Below the pieces are notes generated by a model. The model worked only from the letters and a program-made list of their open reading frames with translations, was not told the DNA's origin and did not search any database. Of a stretch of 64,000 nt of DNA, positions 54,801 through 62,086 are shown in pieces (within the stretch, counting starts at the first letter, position 1; the number at the start of each line of letters is the position of its first letter). Source of the DNA: Stieleria varia (GTDB lineage: Bacteria; Planctomycetota; Planctomycetia; Pirellulales; Pirellulaceae). A program made the translations under genes and the position numbers. The DNA is taken from the NCBI RefSeq assembly GCF_038443385.1, contig NZ_CP151726.1, positions 3,410,001 through 3,474,000 of the forward strand. Direction: 5' to 3'.

Positions 54801-57800
54801 ATCTTGGCTTGATTGGCGGCGACCACTTGGTCTCGTGAGAGTGTCGCTGATTGAAGGGATGCCACACGAGCCGCTTCGGCCTTGGCCAGTTCCGCATTGC
54901 GGACGGCTACGGCTCTTGCCAGTTCCTCGGCACGTTGCTGGTCCAATCGGAAATCCTGTGCGATGAACGCATCCAACGTCTTATCCATCTCATCCTGCAT
55001 CTCTTGAATCTGCCCGATCAAGTCGGCGGGCGCGACACGCATGATTTGGCGTGTCGCGGAGATGAACTGATAGCCGATCAATTGGATGAAGTGATCCGAA
55101 CGATTGAACTCGTCCGTCGGGACTTGTTCCAGGACCACTTCGGGGCGTATGTACTTGACCGCAGGCGGATCCGTGGGTGGCTGGATGACGATGTTGTTTG
55201 CCGGTCCCGTTCTTTGGTTCGGCTTTGGCGGATTGGCCGCGATGAACGGCAATCGAATTGCGACTTGACTGCCGGCAACCGGAATTGTGGCGATCAAACG
55301 CAACGACAGGTGTCCTTTGGACCATAGAGGGTCGGTATCAGGCGGCAAGGTCAGCGTGCCGTGAAAGCTTGTCGTTGATTCGCCAGGCAGAGTCGAAGAT
55401 GTACGGACGGTTCCAAGCAGACGATCGCTCGACGTCAACACATCATCGTGGCTGAGATAGAAGGCAACATCTACCGGAGCCTCCTCCGTGGGCAGGTCAT
55501 TTCGGATCTGAAAATCAATCTCAATCGACTGGGCAGAAAACAAGGAGCCGATGTTTGGCACTGAAACCGCTTCGAGGCTCAGTCCCGAACGGACATCGAG
55601 CCGGTAGTCTTGGCGTTCAATCTTGTCATTGTTTCGCGTCAGCAGCAGGATCGATTGTTCGTCCAGGAATCGAATGTCATAGACCGAACGAAACTCATTC
55701 GATGGGGCCGTTGCGAATGGCGCCCCTGCTTTCCGACCACTTGGATCAATGACTTGCATGGCGTTGCCACTGACCAGTACCGACCACTGGGTGGAATTGG
55801 TTGCCGCATGGTAGGCGGGTATTTCAGAAACACTGACTTGCGGCGGATCGGGTGCCGCGACGATACCGGTCGCCACATGACCTTGTTCGCCAAAGCCGCC
55901 TCCCCAGGCAACGAGGTAGCGGCCGTCCGCATCGATTGCCGACGATTCCCAGACTCCACCATCATTGAATCCGCCGGCATAGTTCAACTGATGGACGGAA
56001 TGCAGCGTTGCGCCGCCGTCGGAGAATGTTTGCAAGTGAACGACGGGAGCCACGTAGTAGCCTTTCCAGGCAATCACGCCTTGACCGTTCTGGTTCATCT
56101 CAAGCGTGAAAACGAAACCTTCGCTGTCTTCGATCGACGCCAACCGGGTCGGCGGAATGAGGACGGAGTTGTTCGCGTCGACACGCATCAGCCAAAGCCC
56201 GCTGCCGCTGGATGCATCAGGGTTTTGGAAACTGCCGTTGACGAATACGATGGTGACGTTCCCAGAGGCATCCGCCCTGGCGGCGATGGCTCCCGTGGAG
56301 AAGGTGCCAATCGATACCGGTGATGAATCGGGCGTGCCGATGCCGATGCTATCGATGTTCGAGTAACGTTGGATCGTCACGCCACTGCTAGACCGCACCA
56401 CTGCGGCTTGGTTTTGCCCGTAGCGGGCAACTTGCGTCGACAGAACTCCCGGATTGTTCCCGACGATACTGCGTCCGGAGACTTCCTCCAGCAGGTCCAA
56501 ATCCAGGCTTGGTGTCTGAAGCACATCCACGGTCACAGAGACCGGTTCGCTGAACAGTTGAGCGGAGAATGTGTACGAGTATGCTTTGGCAAAAAAGGTA
56601 AGGGTGTCACCGGGAACCGCGTAGGGGAGACCGGTCCAGCTCGCGCCGCCCGATCCGATCAATAGCTTATCAACCGATTCATCCAGGACACCGTTTCCGT
56701 CCATGTCTTGGAAATAGTGGTAGCCATCAATCCTGAGTCGAGGATGGATGGCATTGTTGACCGTCAACGTAATCGGGTCAGTGGCCTTGTCCGTAACGCT
56801 GGCCGGGGAAACGCTCAGTGATTCCACCAGCGGTGGATTGGGCAGCACCTCGACTTGGAAGTCAATTCGCGAGGTTCGGTACTCGTCCACCTCGGCAATC
56901 ACATAGAAATCGTAGATTCCCAAGACATTGGATGGAGTTTGCCATTGGAACAGACCAAATTGGTTGTCCAGTCGCAGCAGCCCGTAATCAAAGTAGGGAT
57001 CAAATCCGAATGAGTACCGCGGCGCGTGAGCGGGGTGGACCGCCCGGAAATTGATTTCCAGTGCTTCGCCCTGATAAACCTTGATCGTTTCCGTGTAGTT
57101 TCGCCCGTGAATGAAGATCGGTGGAATCGACTCATCGATACTTGCGAGTTTGGGGCGGGCTTGGAATGCATTCCACTCGGAGACGTACTCGGAACGCAAC
57201 TGTTCGAGCATCGCTTTGACTTCCTCAAACTCACCCAGTCGAACTTGATTGTTCTTGATTGCCTGCTGCTGGGCTGCTTGGGATGCCGCGATGTTTGCTC
57301 TGGTGTCTTCATAGAGTTGCTCCACGCGTTGCAACTCAGGGATCAGTTCTTCACGAGCGGATTCATTGAGCCCGGGCAGTTGTGATTCAATCTGCTGGAT
57401 GAAATCGGGTGTGTTTTCGTAGGTCAAATCCAGTGACTGCTCGATCAGCGTGTCGGTGACGACACGTTCGGTCTCGTTCGAGTCATAGGTGGGATCAATG
57501 ATCACTTTGAATTGTTGCGTCGCAGCTACTTCGGAATCGGCGACGAATACCGTCACGCTGATTTCGCCCGCCAGTCCTGGATCCGGGACAATGGTGATCC
57601 CGTCCCCTTGCACATGAACGGCCGCAGGCGCCAACAGTTCGGCTGCCGCATTCCACAGCAGTGATAGATCTTCGTAGACAGAGGCATCCAATCGCGTGAC
57701 CAAGGTCTCGCGTTTTTCCGTCTCGACAAAGGATTCGTTCCACTGAACCAGGTCACCGTTGGGGAGCAGAAAGAATGAGGTGCCCTGTTTTCCAAACAGC

Positions 57801-58903
57801 CATTTTTCATCCAGACCGGTTAAGTTGAAATAGGATTCGCCCGCATCGACCAAACCGTAGGTGTCTCGGATTTCTGCCAACGGGTTGCGGATGGACGCGT
57901 ATCCGAGGAACTCCAGTGCATCGCCATCGATATCTGTAGCGGAAAACGGAACAGCGATGCTGGTTTCAAGAACATTCACATGAACATCATCGATCACCGA
58001 CAGCGACGGTGGGTCGTTGACTGGATTCACTGTGAGCGAAAAGGTAACGTGACCGCTGCCCTGATCTCCGTCATGGACTTCATAGACGAATTGGTCTGAA
58101 CCATGAAAATCTTGATGCGGTCGGTAGTAGTAAACCCCCGATTCCATCACCAAAGTGCCTGATGCAGGTTGCTGCAGTATCTGCAGGACGAGATTGTCCC
58201 GAGGCGTGTCCGCGTCGAAAGTCGCACCGAGCAGATCGAGTCGTGCGATGCCGTCTTCGTCCAAAACCGAATGGCTCAGTGTGGGAGCCGGCGGTGCCGA
58301 GAGAATCTGGATATCAATGTCCCTGTCGTGGGCGCCGTTGGAACGCGTGCTGAAACGCAGATTATTTACTCCCGACGAAAGCTGTCCGACGGCATCGCGA
58401 ATTTCCCAGTCGGCGAGCTCAAAGAAACCATTGGGCTGGACGGCATAGCTGACATCAACCCAGCGATTGTCGGCAAACACGTACAGAGTGCGATTATCGG
58501 AATCGAAATTCACACGGCCACGCAACCCAAGATCGAACGTTCTACGATCGTTCAATTGGGCGCCCGGATCATTGTCGGTGTCGCGAAGCAGCCGCAGTGT
58601 GATCTCTGGGACTTTGCCCGCAAGCGAGTTGACGATGTTCAAAGCGTCCAGTGCTGAGACCCGTCCATCGTCATTGACGTCGTAAAAGTAGCTGGCGCTC
58701 TCCCGCAGCCGACCGAGACGGTTGATGACGTCCAAGGCATCCAAGGCGGAAACGTATAGGTCGTTGTTAACGTCCAGAGAATTGCCGGGATTCTGCACGT
58801 CTCCGGCAAGGAGCAGGCGAGGGGAAAGCGCTTCGTAACGGAGTTTGCGACGAATCGGACCACGACCACGACCACGACCACGAACAAAGCGCGGACGAGA
58901 CAT
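51875..58903 (-). CDS. Giant dockerin type I / LEPR-xLL-like surface protein
   Basis: This 2342-residue protein begins with an Arg/Gly-rich leader and RYEALSPRLLLAGD, a planctomycete LEPR-xLL-like export motif. A type I dockerin pair follows at about 40-95, with two calcium loops (DVNNDLYVSALDALDVIN and DVNDDGRVSALDALNIVN). A cadherin-like module lies at about 205-300 (YYYRPHQDFHGSDQFVYEVHD). Ig-like regions follow (about 650-800), as does a long region with beta-propeller character. Two strong coiled coils are at about 1310-1400 and 1490-1640 (AELAKAEAARVASLQ). The C-terminal 600 residues match nothing I recognise. Planctomycetes have no cellulosome, so the dockerin probably has another partner. 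The gene is flanked downstream by the VWA operon and upstream by repeats. Confidence 0.85.
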   Translation of the reverse strand: MSRPRFVRGRGRGRGPIRRKLRYEALSPRLLLAGDVQNPGNSLDVNNDLYVSALDALDVINRLGRLRESASYFYDVNDDGRVSALDALNIVNSLAGKVPEITLRLLRDTDNDPGAQLNDRRTFDLGLRGRVNFDSDNRTLYVFADNRWVDVSYAVQPNGFFELADWEIRDAVGQLSSGVNNLRFSTRSNGAHDRDIDIQILSAPPAPTLSHSVLDEDGIARLDLLGATFDADTPRDNLVLQILQQPASGTLVMESGVYYYRPHQDFHGSDQFVYEVHDGDQGSGHVTFSLTVNPVNDPPSLSVIDDVHVNVLETSIAVPFSATDIDGDALEFLGYASIRNPLAEIRDTYGLVDAGESYFNLTGLDEKWLFGKQGTSFFLLPNGDLVQWNESFVETEKRETLVTRLDASVYEDLSLLWNAAAELLAPAAVHVQGDGITIVPDPGLAGEISVTVFVADSEVAATQQFKVIIDPTYDSNETERVVTDTLIEQSLDLTYENTPDFIQQIESQLPGLNESAREELIPELQRVEQLYEDTRANIAASQAAQQQAIKNNQVRLGEFEEVKAMLEQLRSEYVSEWNAFQARPKLASIDESIPPIFIHGRNYTETIKVYQGEALEINFRAVHPAHAPRYSFGFDPYFDYGLLRLDNQFGLFQWQTPSNVLGIYDFYVIAEVDEYRTSRIDFQVEVLPNPPLVESLSVSPASVTDKATDPITLTVNNAIHPRLRIDGYHYFQDMDGNGVLDESVDKLLIGSGGASWTGLPYAVPGDTLTFFAKAYSYTFSAQLFSEPVSVTVDVLQTPSLDLDLLEEVSGRSIVGNNPGVLSTQVARYGQNQAAVVRSSSGVTIQRYSNIDSIGIGTPDSSPVSIGTFSTGAIAARADASGNVTIVFVNGSFQNPDASSGSGLWLMRVDANNSVLIPPTRLASIEDSEGFVFTLEMNQNGQGVIAWKGYYVAPVVHLQTFSDGGATLHSVHQLNYAGGFNDGGVWESSAIDADGRYLVAWGGGFGEQGHVATGIVAAPDPPQVSVSEIPAYHAATNSTQWSVLVSGNAMQVIDPSGRKAGAPFATAPSNEFRSVYDIRFLDEQSILLLTRNNDKIERQDYRLDVRSGLSLEAVSVPNIGSLFSAQSIEIDFQIRNDLPTEEAPVDVAFYLSHDDVLTSSDRLLGTVRTSSTLPGESTTSFHGTLTLPPDTDPLWSKGHLSLRLIATIPVAGSQVAIRLPFIAANPPKPNQRTGPANNIVIQPPTDPPAVKYIRPEVVLEQVPTDEFNRSDHFIQLIGYQFISATRQIMRVAPADLIGQIQEMQDEMDKTLDAFIAQDFRLDQQRAEELARAVAVRNAELAKAEAARVASLQSATLSRDQVVAANQAKITAEQNRKAARVAAEQARLNQKIADLQRLASGSNGAVSQINSIISKLGFPLAGLGFEGESLARLSLPKDPISQKLSSSPLVPQVSCNDCVNKVVNGIKDVAQTVIDPLKVQEKISQVQTQLQGVADKIQSQIDRVTAPLKALVQAVQNAHTSIVRSIQNAHNAAVQTATKQYQGLETRINERIEKAIDSAVAEAKEKVVEIRGKLDDLIDSLSSPEGIIEQLKSEAQSIDEQNPFGSVAEIIAKAEESASVAKEVLEQLKEKIAPIIEVIKESEGKFSDWANEKGGVLSDWVKDLGGKISDWGKDAQDIEQVLQYIAGGAEYYWEKIIGAEAVAYSITTSGTLGLGYAGGYYYADINLPGGAKFDTGDLQNNLEGNATLPSVNFVELISGALGGTTSKSSDYYEIRDSLREMFDTPVYFASERLVEWLSAEAQVSAIVTSIYANKDQWVNEAKREGSLEWGRFMAWLSVHNLSLDALIADILKNPNSAPVLFAPLFAAIEPTLGNVFAAQMAGLLASDIQPRGTAMSDGSWVNNELLVRDPFELYTDEALRGLVGLRPQGSNDSVLREAMLELFANPTTTPQSTLETIAQQRGRSLTQIQAEYEKFKRVLVQRDAATGQDEIENLATRHERFAATETQLRYGTVVGAAFGIDPVFGAALNPTGGLVGPGNVAYDSGSNVLSYHGTVHDAAGYLFNYHNAGPGYDYLGLEDDLETSSPLAGQRTGIAYWSQVFDHGYPLRVMFNPGGPVNYHYDFRSSPLLGSNEIGSTDLSHISFGMVYTGRDTVPGIHDPYRSVLTRDGFDLEELADKGTDPLIAKILSNFLSGAFLSGITDVLTGNGLSLEEIESIGWKRTINTAYEQQIFEAFATMFGVTNADILAELPADDVRAPAVVSLMNNQPIYDRVQAYLDQYVHGNAGSATIERLEFDISTYELNVDFAMTHRQSWGDVSDLANQLVTDTDLSWDEIVGRLKALAT

Positions 58904-59025
58904 ATTGCACCAGCAAAGCGGACATCCCAGGGTCAGTTAAATGGTCGCGATGGAACGGGAGTCTGCTTAGTCGGTGCTTCTCTCGCAACCGCAGCTTTCG
59001 CTGCCATCGCATAATTTGGCTTGGC

Positions 59026-59042
59026 TTGACACCCTGTGTCAA
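59026..59042. promoter_or_regulatory. Perfect 17-bp palindrome upstream of the dockerin gene
   Basis: TTGACACCCTGTGTCAA has perfect 7-bp arms around CCT and lies about 125 bp before the dockerin start. Its size and position suit a dimeric repressor site, and TTGACA could also be a -35 box on the minus strand, although no good -10 follows at 17 bp. Confidence 0.35.
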
Positions 59043-59136
59043 TGATCCAACCAAGATATTCTGCCCAACTGCCTCTCGCAGACAATCCGTAATGGGATTC
59101 GCCTGAATTCCCACCATCCGCAAAGGCAGCGTTAAC

Positions 59137-59268
59137 TCGGATGATTCACTCGACTCACGAAAGTCTTCGCAATACACATGCACGCAACGGCTTACGCGGA
59201 TTGGCATGAAAACAGTCTGCGCATATCAGCCGGCACGCGATAGCGTCCGGTTCTCCGCCTGTAATCGC
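59137..59268. mobile_element. Diverged partial copy of the 48496 element
   Basis: This stretch aligns base for base with about 48510-48640. Both share CGACTCAC, AGTCTTCGCAATAC, ACGCGGATTGGCA, GCGCATATCAGCC, CACGCGATAGCGTCCGGTTC and CCTGTAATCG, with scattered differences. The right inverted end and the second hairpin arm are missing. Confidence 0.75.
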
Positions 59269-59276
59269 ATACCGAT

Positions 59277-59632
59277 CGATACGGGGTCAGGCTTTGCATT
59301 GGGTTTTCAGTTGCAGTGTGTCCTCGATCGATGCTGCCCTTCGTCACCACGACGGCGACTGGGCATGTCGTCGCTCGGCGCGGCGGACCAGACCCGACTC
59401 GCTGCCGTACACCCAGCCGCCGATCGATACGGGGTCAGGCTTTGCATTGGGTTTTCAGTTGCAGTGTGTCCTCGATCGGACCGTCGATACGGGGTCAGGC
59501 TTTGCATTGGGTTTTCAGTTGCAGTCTGTCCTCGATCGATGCTGCCCGTCGTCGCCACGACGGCGACTGGGCATGTCGTCGCTCGGCGCGGCGGACCAGA
59601 CCCGAGACGCTGCCGTACACCCAGCCGCACCG
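59277..59632. repeat. Three copies of the transposase-end repeat GGGGTCAGGCTTTGCATTGG
   Basis: CGATACGGGGTCAGGC followed by TTTGCATTGGGTTTTCAGTT begins at 59277, 59425 and 59485. The first and third copies continue into the same 130-bp tract (CGACGGCGACTGGGCATGTC, then GTCGCTCGGCGCGGCGGACC). That tract reads, on the minus strand, as the probable C-terminus of the transposase remnant. The second copy is cut short after about 60 bp. Confidence 0.85.
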
Positions 59633-59845
59633 GGAAACTTGCTCAGTGAGTCCGCGGGTGAAGCGTTCGTAGTGACCTTCATCGTGAAACAGTGCCCGTC
59701 GGCCATCACCCCGGGTGATCAGGTGATAGATAGCCCCGGGGAACTGGACGCGGTGAGGACGAGGCATGGTCAACCTTGGAGTGGAAGACGATCAAACGGC
59801 TGAAGAATCTAATGCCGCCGAAAACCCAATGCAAGGCCTGACCCC
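59491..59845 (-). mobile_element. Internally deleted REP-associated transposase element
   Basis: The outer ends GGGGTCAGGC-TTTGCATTGG (59491-59516) and its near-perfect complement (59820-59845) bound a 355-bp segment. That segment holds a start codon, the first 50 or so residues of a Y1/IS200-type transposase and a stop lying inside the left end repeat. The catalytic HUH motif and the active-site Tyr region are absent, so it can only move in trans. Confidence 0.7.
59495..59767 (-). pseudogene. Y1/RAYT transposase remnant, N-terminus joined to probable C-terminus
   Basis: The 90-residue frame starts MPRPHRVQFPGAIYHLITRG, the highly typical opening of REP-associated tyrosine transposases, and continues to TEQVSRCGWVYGS. 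There the expected MPNHYHLLL (HUH) segment should soon follow. Instead it runs into an Arg-rich stretch and ends DRLQLKTQCKA-stop. The stop codon lies in the end repeat, so this last part is probably the genuine C-terminus after a large internal deletion (inference). A full RAYT has about 200-320 residues. Confidence 0.75.
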
Positions 59846-60133
59846 AGTGAAGCTCAGTGAAGCTCAGTGAAGCTCAGTCGAGACGCTGCCGTACACCCAG
59901 CCGCACCGGGAAACTTGCTCAGTGAGTCCGCGGGTGAAGCGTTCGTAGTGACCTTCATCGTGAAACAGTGCCCGTCGGCCATCACCCCGGGTGATCAGGT
60001 GATAGATAGCCCCGGGGAACTGGACGCGGTGAGGACGAGGCATGGTCAACCTTGGAGTGGAAGACGATCAAACGGCTGAAGAATCTAATGCCGCCGAAAA
60101 CCCAATGCAAGGCCTGACCCCAGTGAAGCTCAG
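59604..60133. repeat. Exact 254-bp direct duplication
   Basis: 59604-59857 and 59880-60133 read identically by eye (both start GAGACGCTGCCGTACACCCA and end CCCCAGTGAAGCTCAG), with 22 bp between them. Each copy holds the transposase start and its upstream region through the right end repeat. The lack of differences implies a recent event. Confidence 0.9.
59864..60043 (-). pseudogene. Second RAYT N-terminal fragment
   Basis: This is a duplicate of the first 50 or so codons (MPRPHRVQFPGAIYHL to CGWVYGSVS). It ends after a few foreign codons (TELH-stop) inside the GTGAAGCTCA repeat. It has no catalytic part. Confidence 0.75.
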
Positions 60134-60134
60134 C

Positions 60135-60179
60135 TGACCCTGACCCCAGTGAAGCTCAGCTGACCCCAGTGAAGCTCAG
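60135..60179. repeat. Short tandem TGACCCCAGTGAAGCTCAGC repeats
   Basis: Two to three copies of CTGACCCCAGTGAAGCTCAG follow the second transposase fragment. Three copies of the shorter TGAAGCTCAG also lie at 59848-59878. They truncate the 3' end of the Hint-domain pseudogene. Confidence 0.7.
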
Positions 60180-60722
60180 TGCGGGGAAGGGCTTCGCCGG
60201 GGAGAAAATGGGATGGGGGTGGTTTTCGTCCTTGGGTGTTTTGCAGGCTGGGAGGTAGCTTGTGGTGAAAAGACGTAGAAAGGGTGGCCGGCGGTGGTGG
60301 CGATTAGAGTGTCGCCGATGTGGATGTTGAGCAGCGGTTGTGGGGCGTAGTGGTGGGCTGGCAAAAGGTTGGTGTTGACATTGTTTTTTCAGTCCAGGTT
60401 TTTGTTCCATGCATGGCAATCAAAGTGAGCCTCAGGCGCTAGCCGTGGGCCGGCACCACAATCCGGCTCAGGCCCACGGCTAGCGCCTGAGGCTCACTGG
60501 GTGCACCAGCTGCGCCGGCAGTCGGGACATAAACCTGCGCAAACCCAAAAACACACAACCCCAACGTTTTGCCAGCCCAGCGTAGTGGTACGTCTGGGGG
60601 ACTTCGCCTGCCGTGATCGCATCGGGGTGCCGCGATGAGACTCGGTCGCCCACGGACATTTGCTCGATGCATTTGATGTTGCCACCGGCGAGCAAGATCT
60701 CGGTGTCGGCGGGGAAGCAGCT
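60176..60722 (-). pseudogene. Hint-domain (intein/hedgehog-type) gene fragment split by an element
   Basis: On the minus strand, 60722-60590 reads SCFPADTEILLAGGNIKCIE, then QMSVGDRVSSRHPDA. This is the N-terminal Hint block with the nucleophilic Cys (60717-60719) and the IE..VGD.V.S pattern. After the inserted element, 60345-60176 reads PQPLLNIHIGDTLIATTAGH then PFYVFSPQ, the Hint block with its T..HPFYV motif. If the 226-bp element and one 9-bp duplicate are removed, the join reads VPQTYHYAPQPLLNIH in one frame. A stop (TGA) lies two codons before the Cys, in a GGGACGGGG repeat, so the 5' part is also lost. Hint domains occur in inteins, BIL domains and polymorphic toxins; which type this was is unclear. 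Confidence 0.72.
60355..60580. mobile_element. 226-bp MITE-like element with 9-bp target duplication
   Basis: The ends GGGCTGGCAAAAGGTTGGTG and CAACGTTTTGCCAGCCC(AG) are inverted repeats. CGTAGTGGT flanks it directly on both sides (60346-60354 and 60581-60589). The interior has the paired GAGCCTCAGGCGCTAGCC arms (large hairpin) and no coding capacity. It interrupts the Hint gene. A 9-bp duplication fits a DDE-type transposase acting in trans. Confidence 0.8.
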
Positions 60723-60740
60723 CTGTCAATATTACCCCCG

Positions 60741-60775
60741 TCCCATTTTCTTCCCCGTCCCATTTTCTTCCGGGA
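60741..60775. repeat. Tandem CCCCGTCCCATTTTCTTC repeat
   Basis: Two 17-bp copies of CCCGTCCCATTTTCTTC stand head to tail just upstream (minus strand) of the Hint pseudogene start, where they introduce the in-frame stop. Confidence 0.7.
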
Positions 60776-60819
60776 ACTGCTGGCCAGCCGCCTTCATCCA
60801 GCCTGCTTGCAGTTCTGCT

Positions 60820-60985
60820 GATTAGTGTTCGATCAGTGCCAATTAGTGTTCCCAAAAACAAACCACACTCAAACCAGTGAGATACAGGTCGGCCTGCTGA
60901 TCAATAGCGACGCATCGCAAACGTGAAATCGGATCGTACTTCAAGAGAAGCAAAACCACTCATCTTCACTGATCGAACACTAATC
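60820..60985. repeat. 166-bp unit bounded by 19-bp inverted repeats
   Basis: GATTAGTGTTCGATCAGTG (60820-60838) and its perfect complement (60967-60985) enclose a 128-bp non-coding interior with a further AATTAGTGTTC half-copy. No gene is seen inside. It could be another small non-autonomous element. Confidence 0.7.
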
Positions 60986-61013
60986 GGAGTACTTCTTCGA
61001 AAAGGGGAACGGG

Positions 61014-61560
61014 GTTTCTAACGCGATTAAATTGGATCCCGCGAGGGATCGCAGAAGGTAACCACGGGTCGCCGAAGGTGCACCCGTGGTATGCGACGAC
61101 CATGTTGAATCGACCCCGCAGGGTGTTGTCGCAGGCTTCTCGGAATCTGGGCTGCGACCGCCTCCGGGGTCGGTTCTCGTCAGACCGAATGAACCGGCGA
61201 TGATCGCTTCGCTCTATCGCCGGCTACCGTCTGAGACCGCTTCACGGTCGTATGCAGCAACAATTCTTCTCAAGTCCCGAGAGACGCTTCTACGTGACGA
61301 ATTCACTCTACCACGCTGTCGGCTTGTGTTGGGAGTTACTTCCCTTTGTTTTTCCCCAGCAACTCTCGGATCTTCGCCTTGCTCGTCTTCGCCGTCGCCT
61401 CGCCCGCCCCTGTCTGGAATCTTCGAAAAGGGGAAGGGGGTTTTTAGTTTCCGCGCGGGCGGTGGGGAAGTGAATGCGATTGTGTTACGGGTAGCTGCCA
61501 GTTGTTGCTCCGAACCGGGGCAAGCCCGGCGGAAGCAAAGAATCCATCTTACGTAGACCG
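61014..61560. other. Repeat-derived non-coding region
   Basis: Open frames here lack family similarity. Visible pieces are the palindrome ACCACGGGT/ACCCGTGGT (61061-61090), a CCCGCAGGGTG stretch, and two copies of TCTTCGAAAAGGGGAA (near 60990 and 61423) each followed by a GGGGTTT run. These look like fragments of dispersed repeats. No promoter or RNA gene was recognised. Confidence 0.55.
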
Positions 61561-61658
61561 TCAACAATGAGTCACTCCTGGTCAATGAAACCATCCGATC
61601 TCAATTCGGCCAAGAATGCGACATCAATAAGGCCGGTAACATCTAGCAGTCATGTGAA

Positions 61659-61752
61659 TACCAGCACGAAGCGCAAGCGAGTGAATCAGGCGACTCACTC
61701 ACTCACTCACACACTCACTCACACACTCACTCGCTTGCGCTTCGTGCTGGTA
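61659..61752. repeat. Long palindrome, TACCAGCACGAAGCG family, copy 3, with ACTC microsatellite
   Basis: Arms 61659-61684 and 61727-61752 are the same 26-mer as at 7354. The loop is expanded to 42 bases by ACTC/ACAC tetranucleotide repeats. It lies upstream of the ATP-grasp gene; the bases from 61753 to 62086 hold only short degraded repeats such as GTGGGATTCGCCAGAAA. Confidence 0.9.
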
Positions 61753-62086
61753 TGTAGGTCGTTTCAGCAAATAGAAAGCTACACAGCGTTGCCGCAGTGG
61801 GATTCGCCAGAAATCCGATCAGCCCCCCCGGAACTCCACCCGTCTGCGTTCGCCACTTCACCGATCTCTGATGCCGTGCTGTTCCGCCAGCACGATCGAC
61901 AGGACCGTCGCACCCTACGTAGTAGCGTTTTCTCTCAAACGTTACCTGTTCGCTGCCGATTCTCCAGTTACCCCTCCTTTATCAACCGGCAGTCACGCGA
62001 CCCTCCCCGCGTGGCGTCCCTAGCTCCATGCGTGTCGACATCCGTCTGTCGGCTGCTGTGCCGGTCGATGCATCACGAGCGTGACT

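Noticed and set aside
26517..58903. Two minus-strand genes of exactly the same length (2342 codons)
   Set aside because: Their sequences and domains are unrelated (GspK/PilX-like versus dockerin protein); the equal length is chance.
60439..60861. 140-codon minus-strand open frame overlapping the Hint remnant
   Set aside because: It is the wrong frame for the Hint blocks and runs through the inserted element and GC-rich repeats.
61086..61556. 156-codon open frame in the repeat-rich region
   Set aside because: Composition is unlike the neighbouring genes, it spans known repeat motifs, and no family features are seen.
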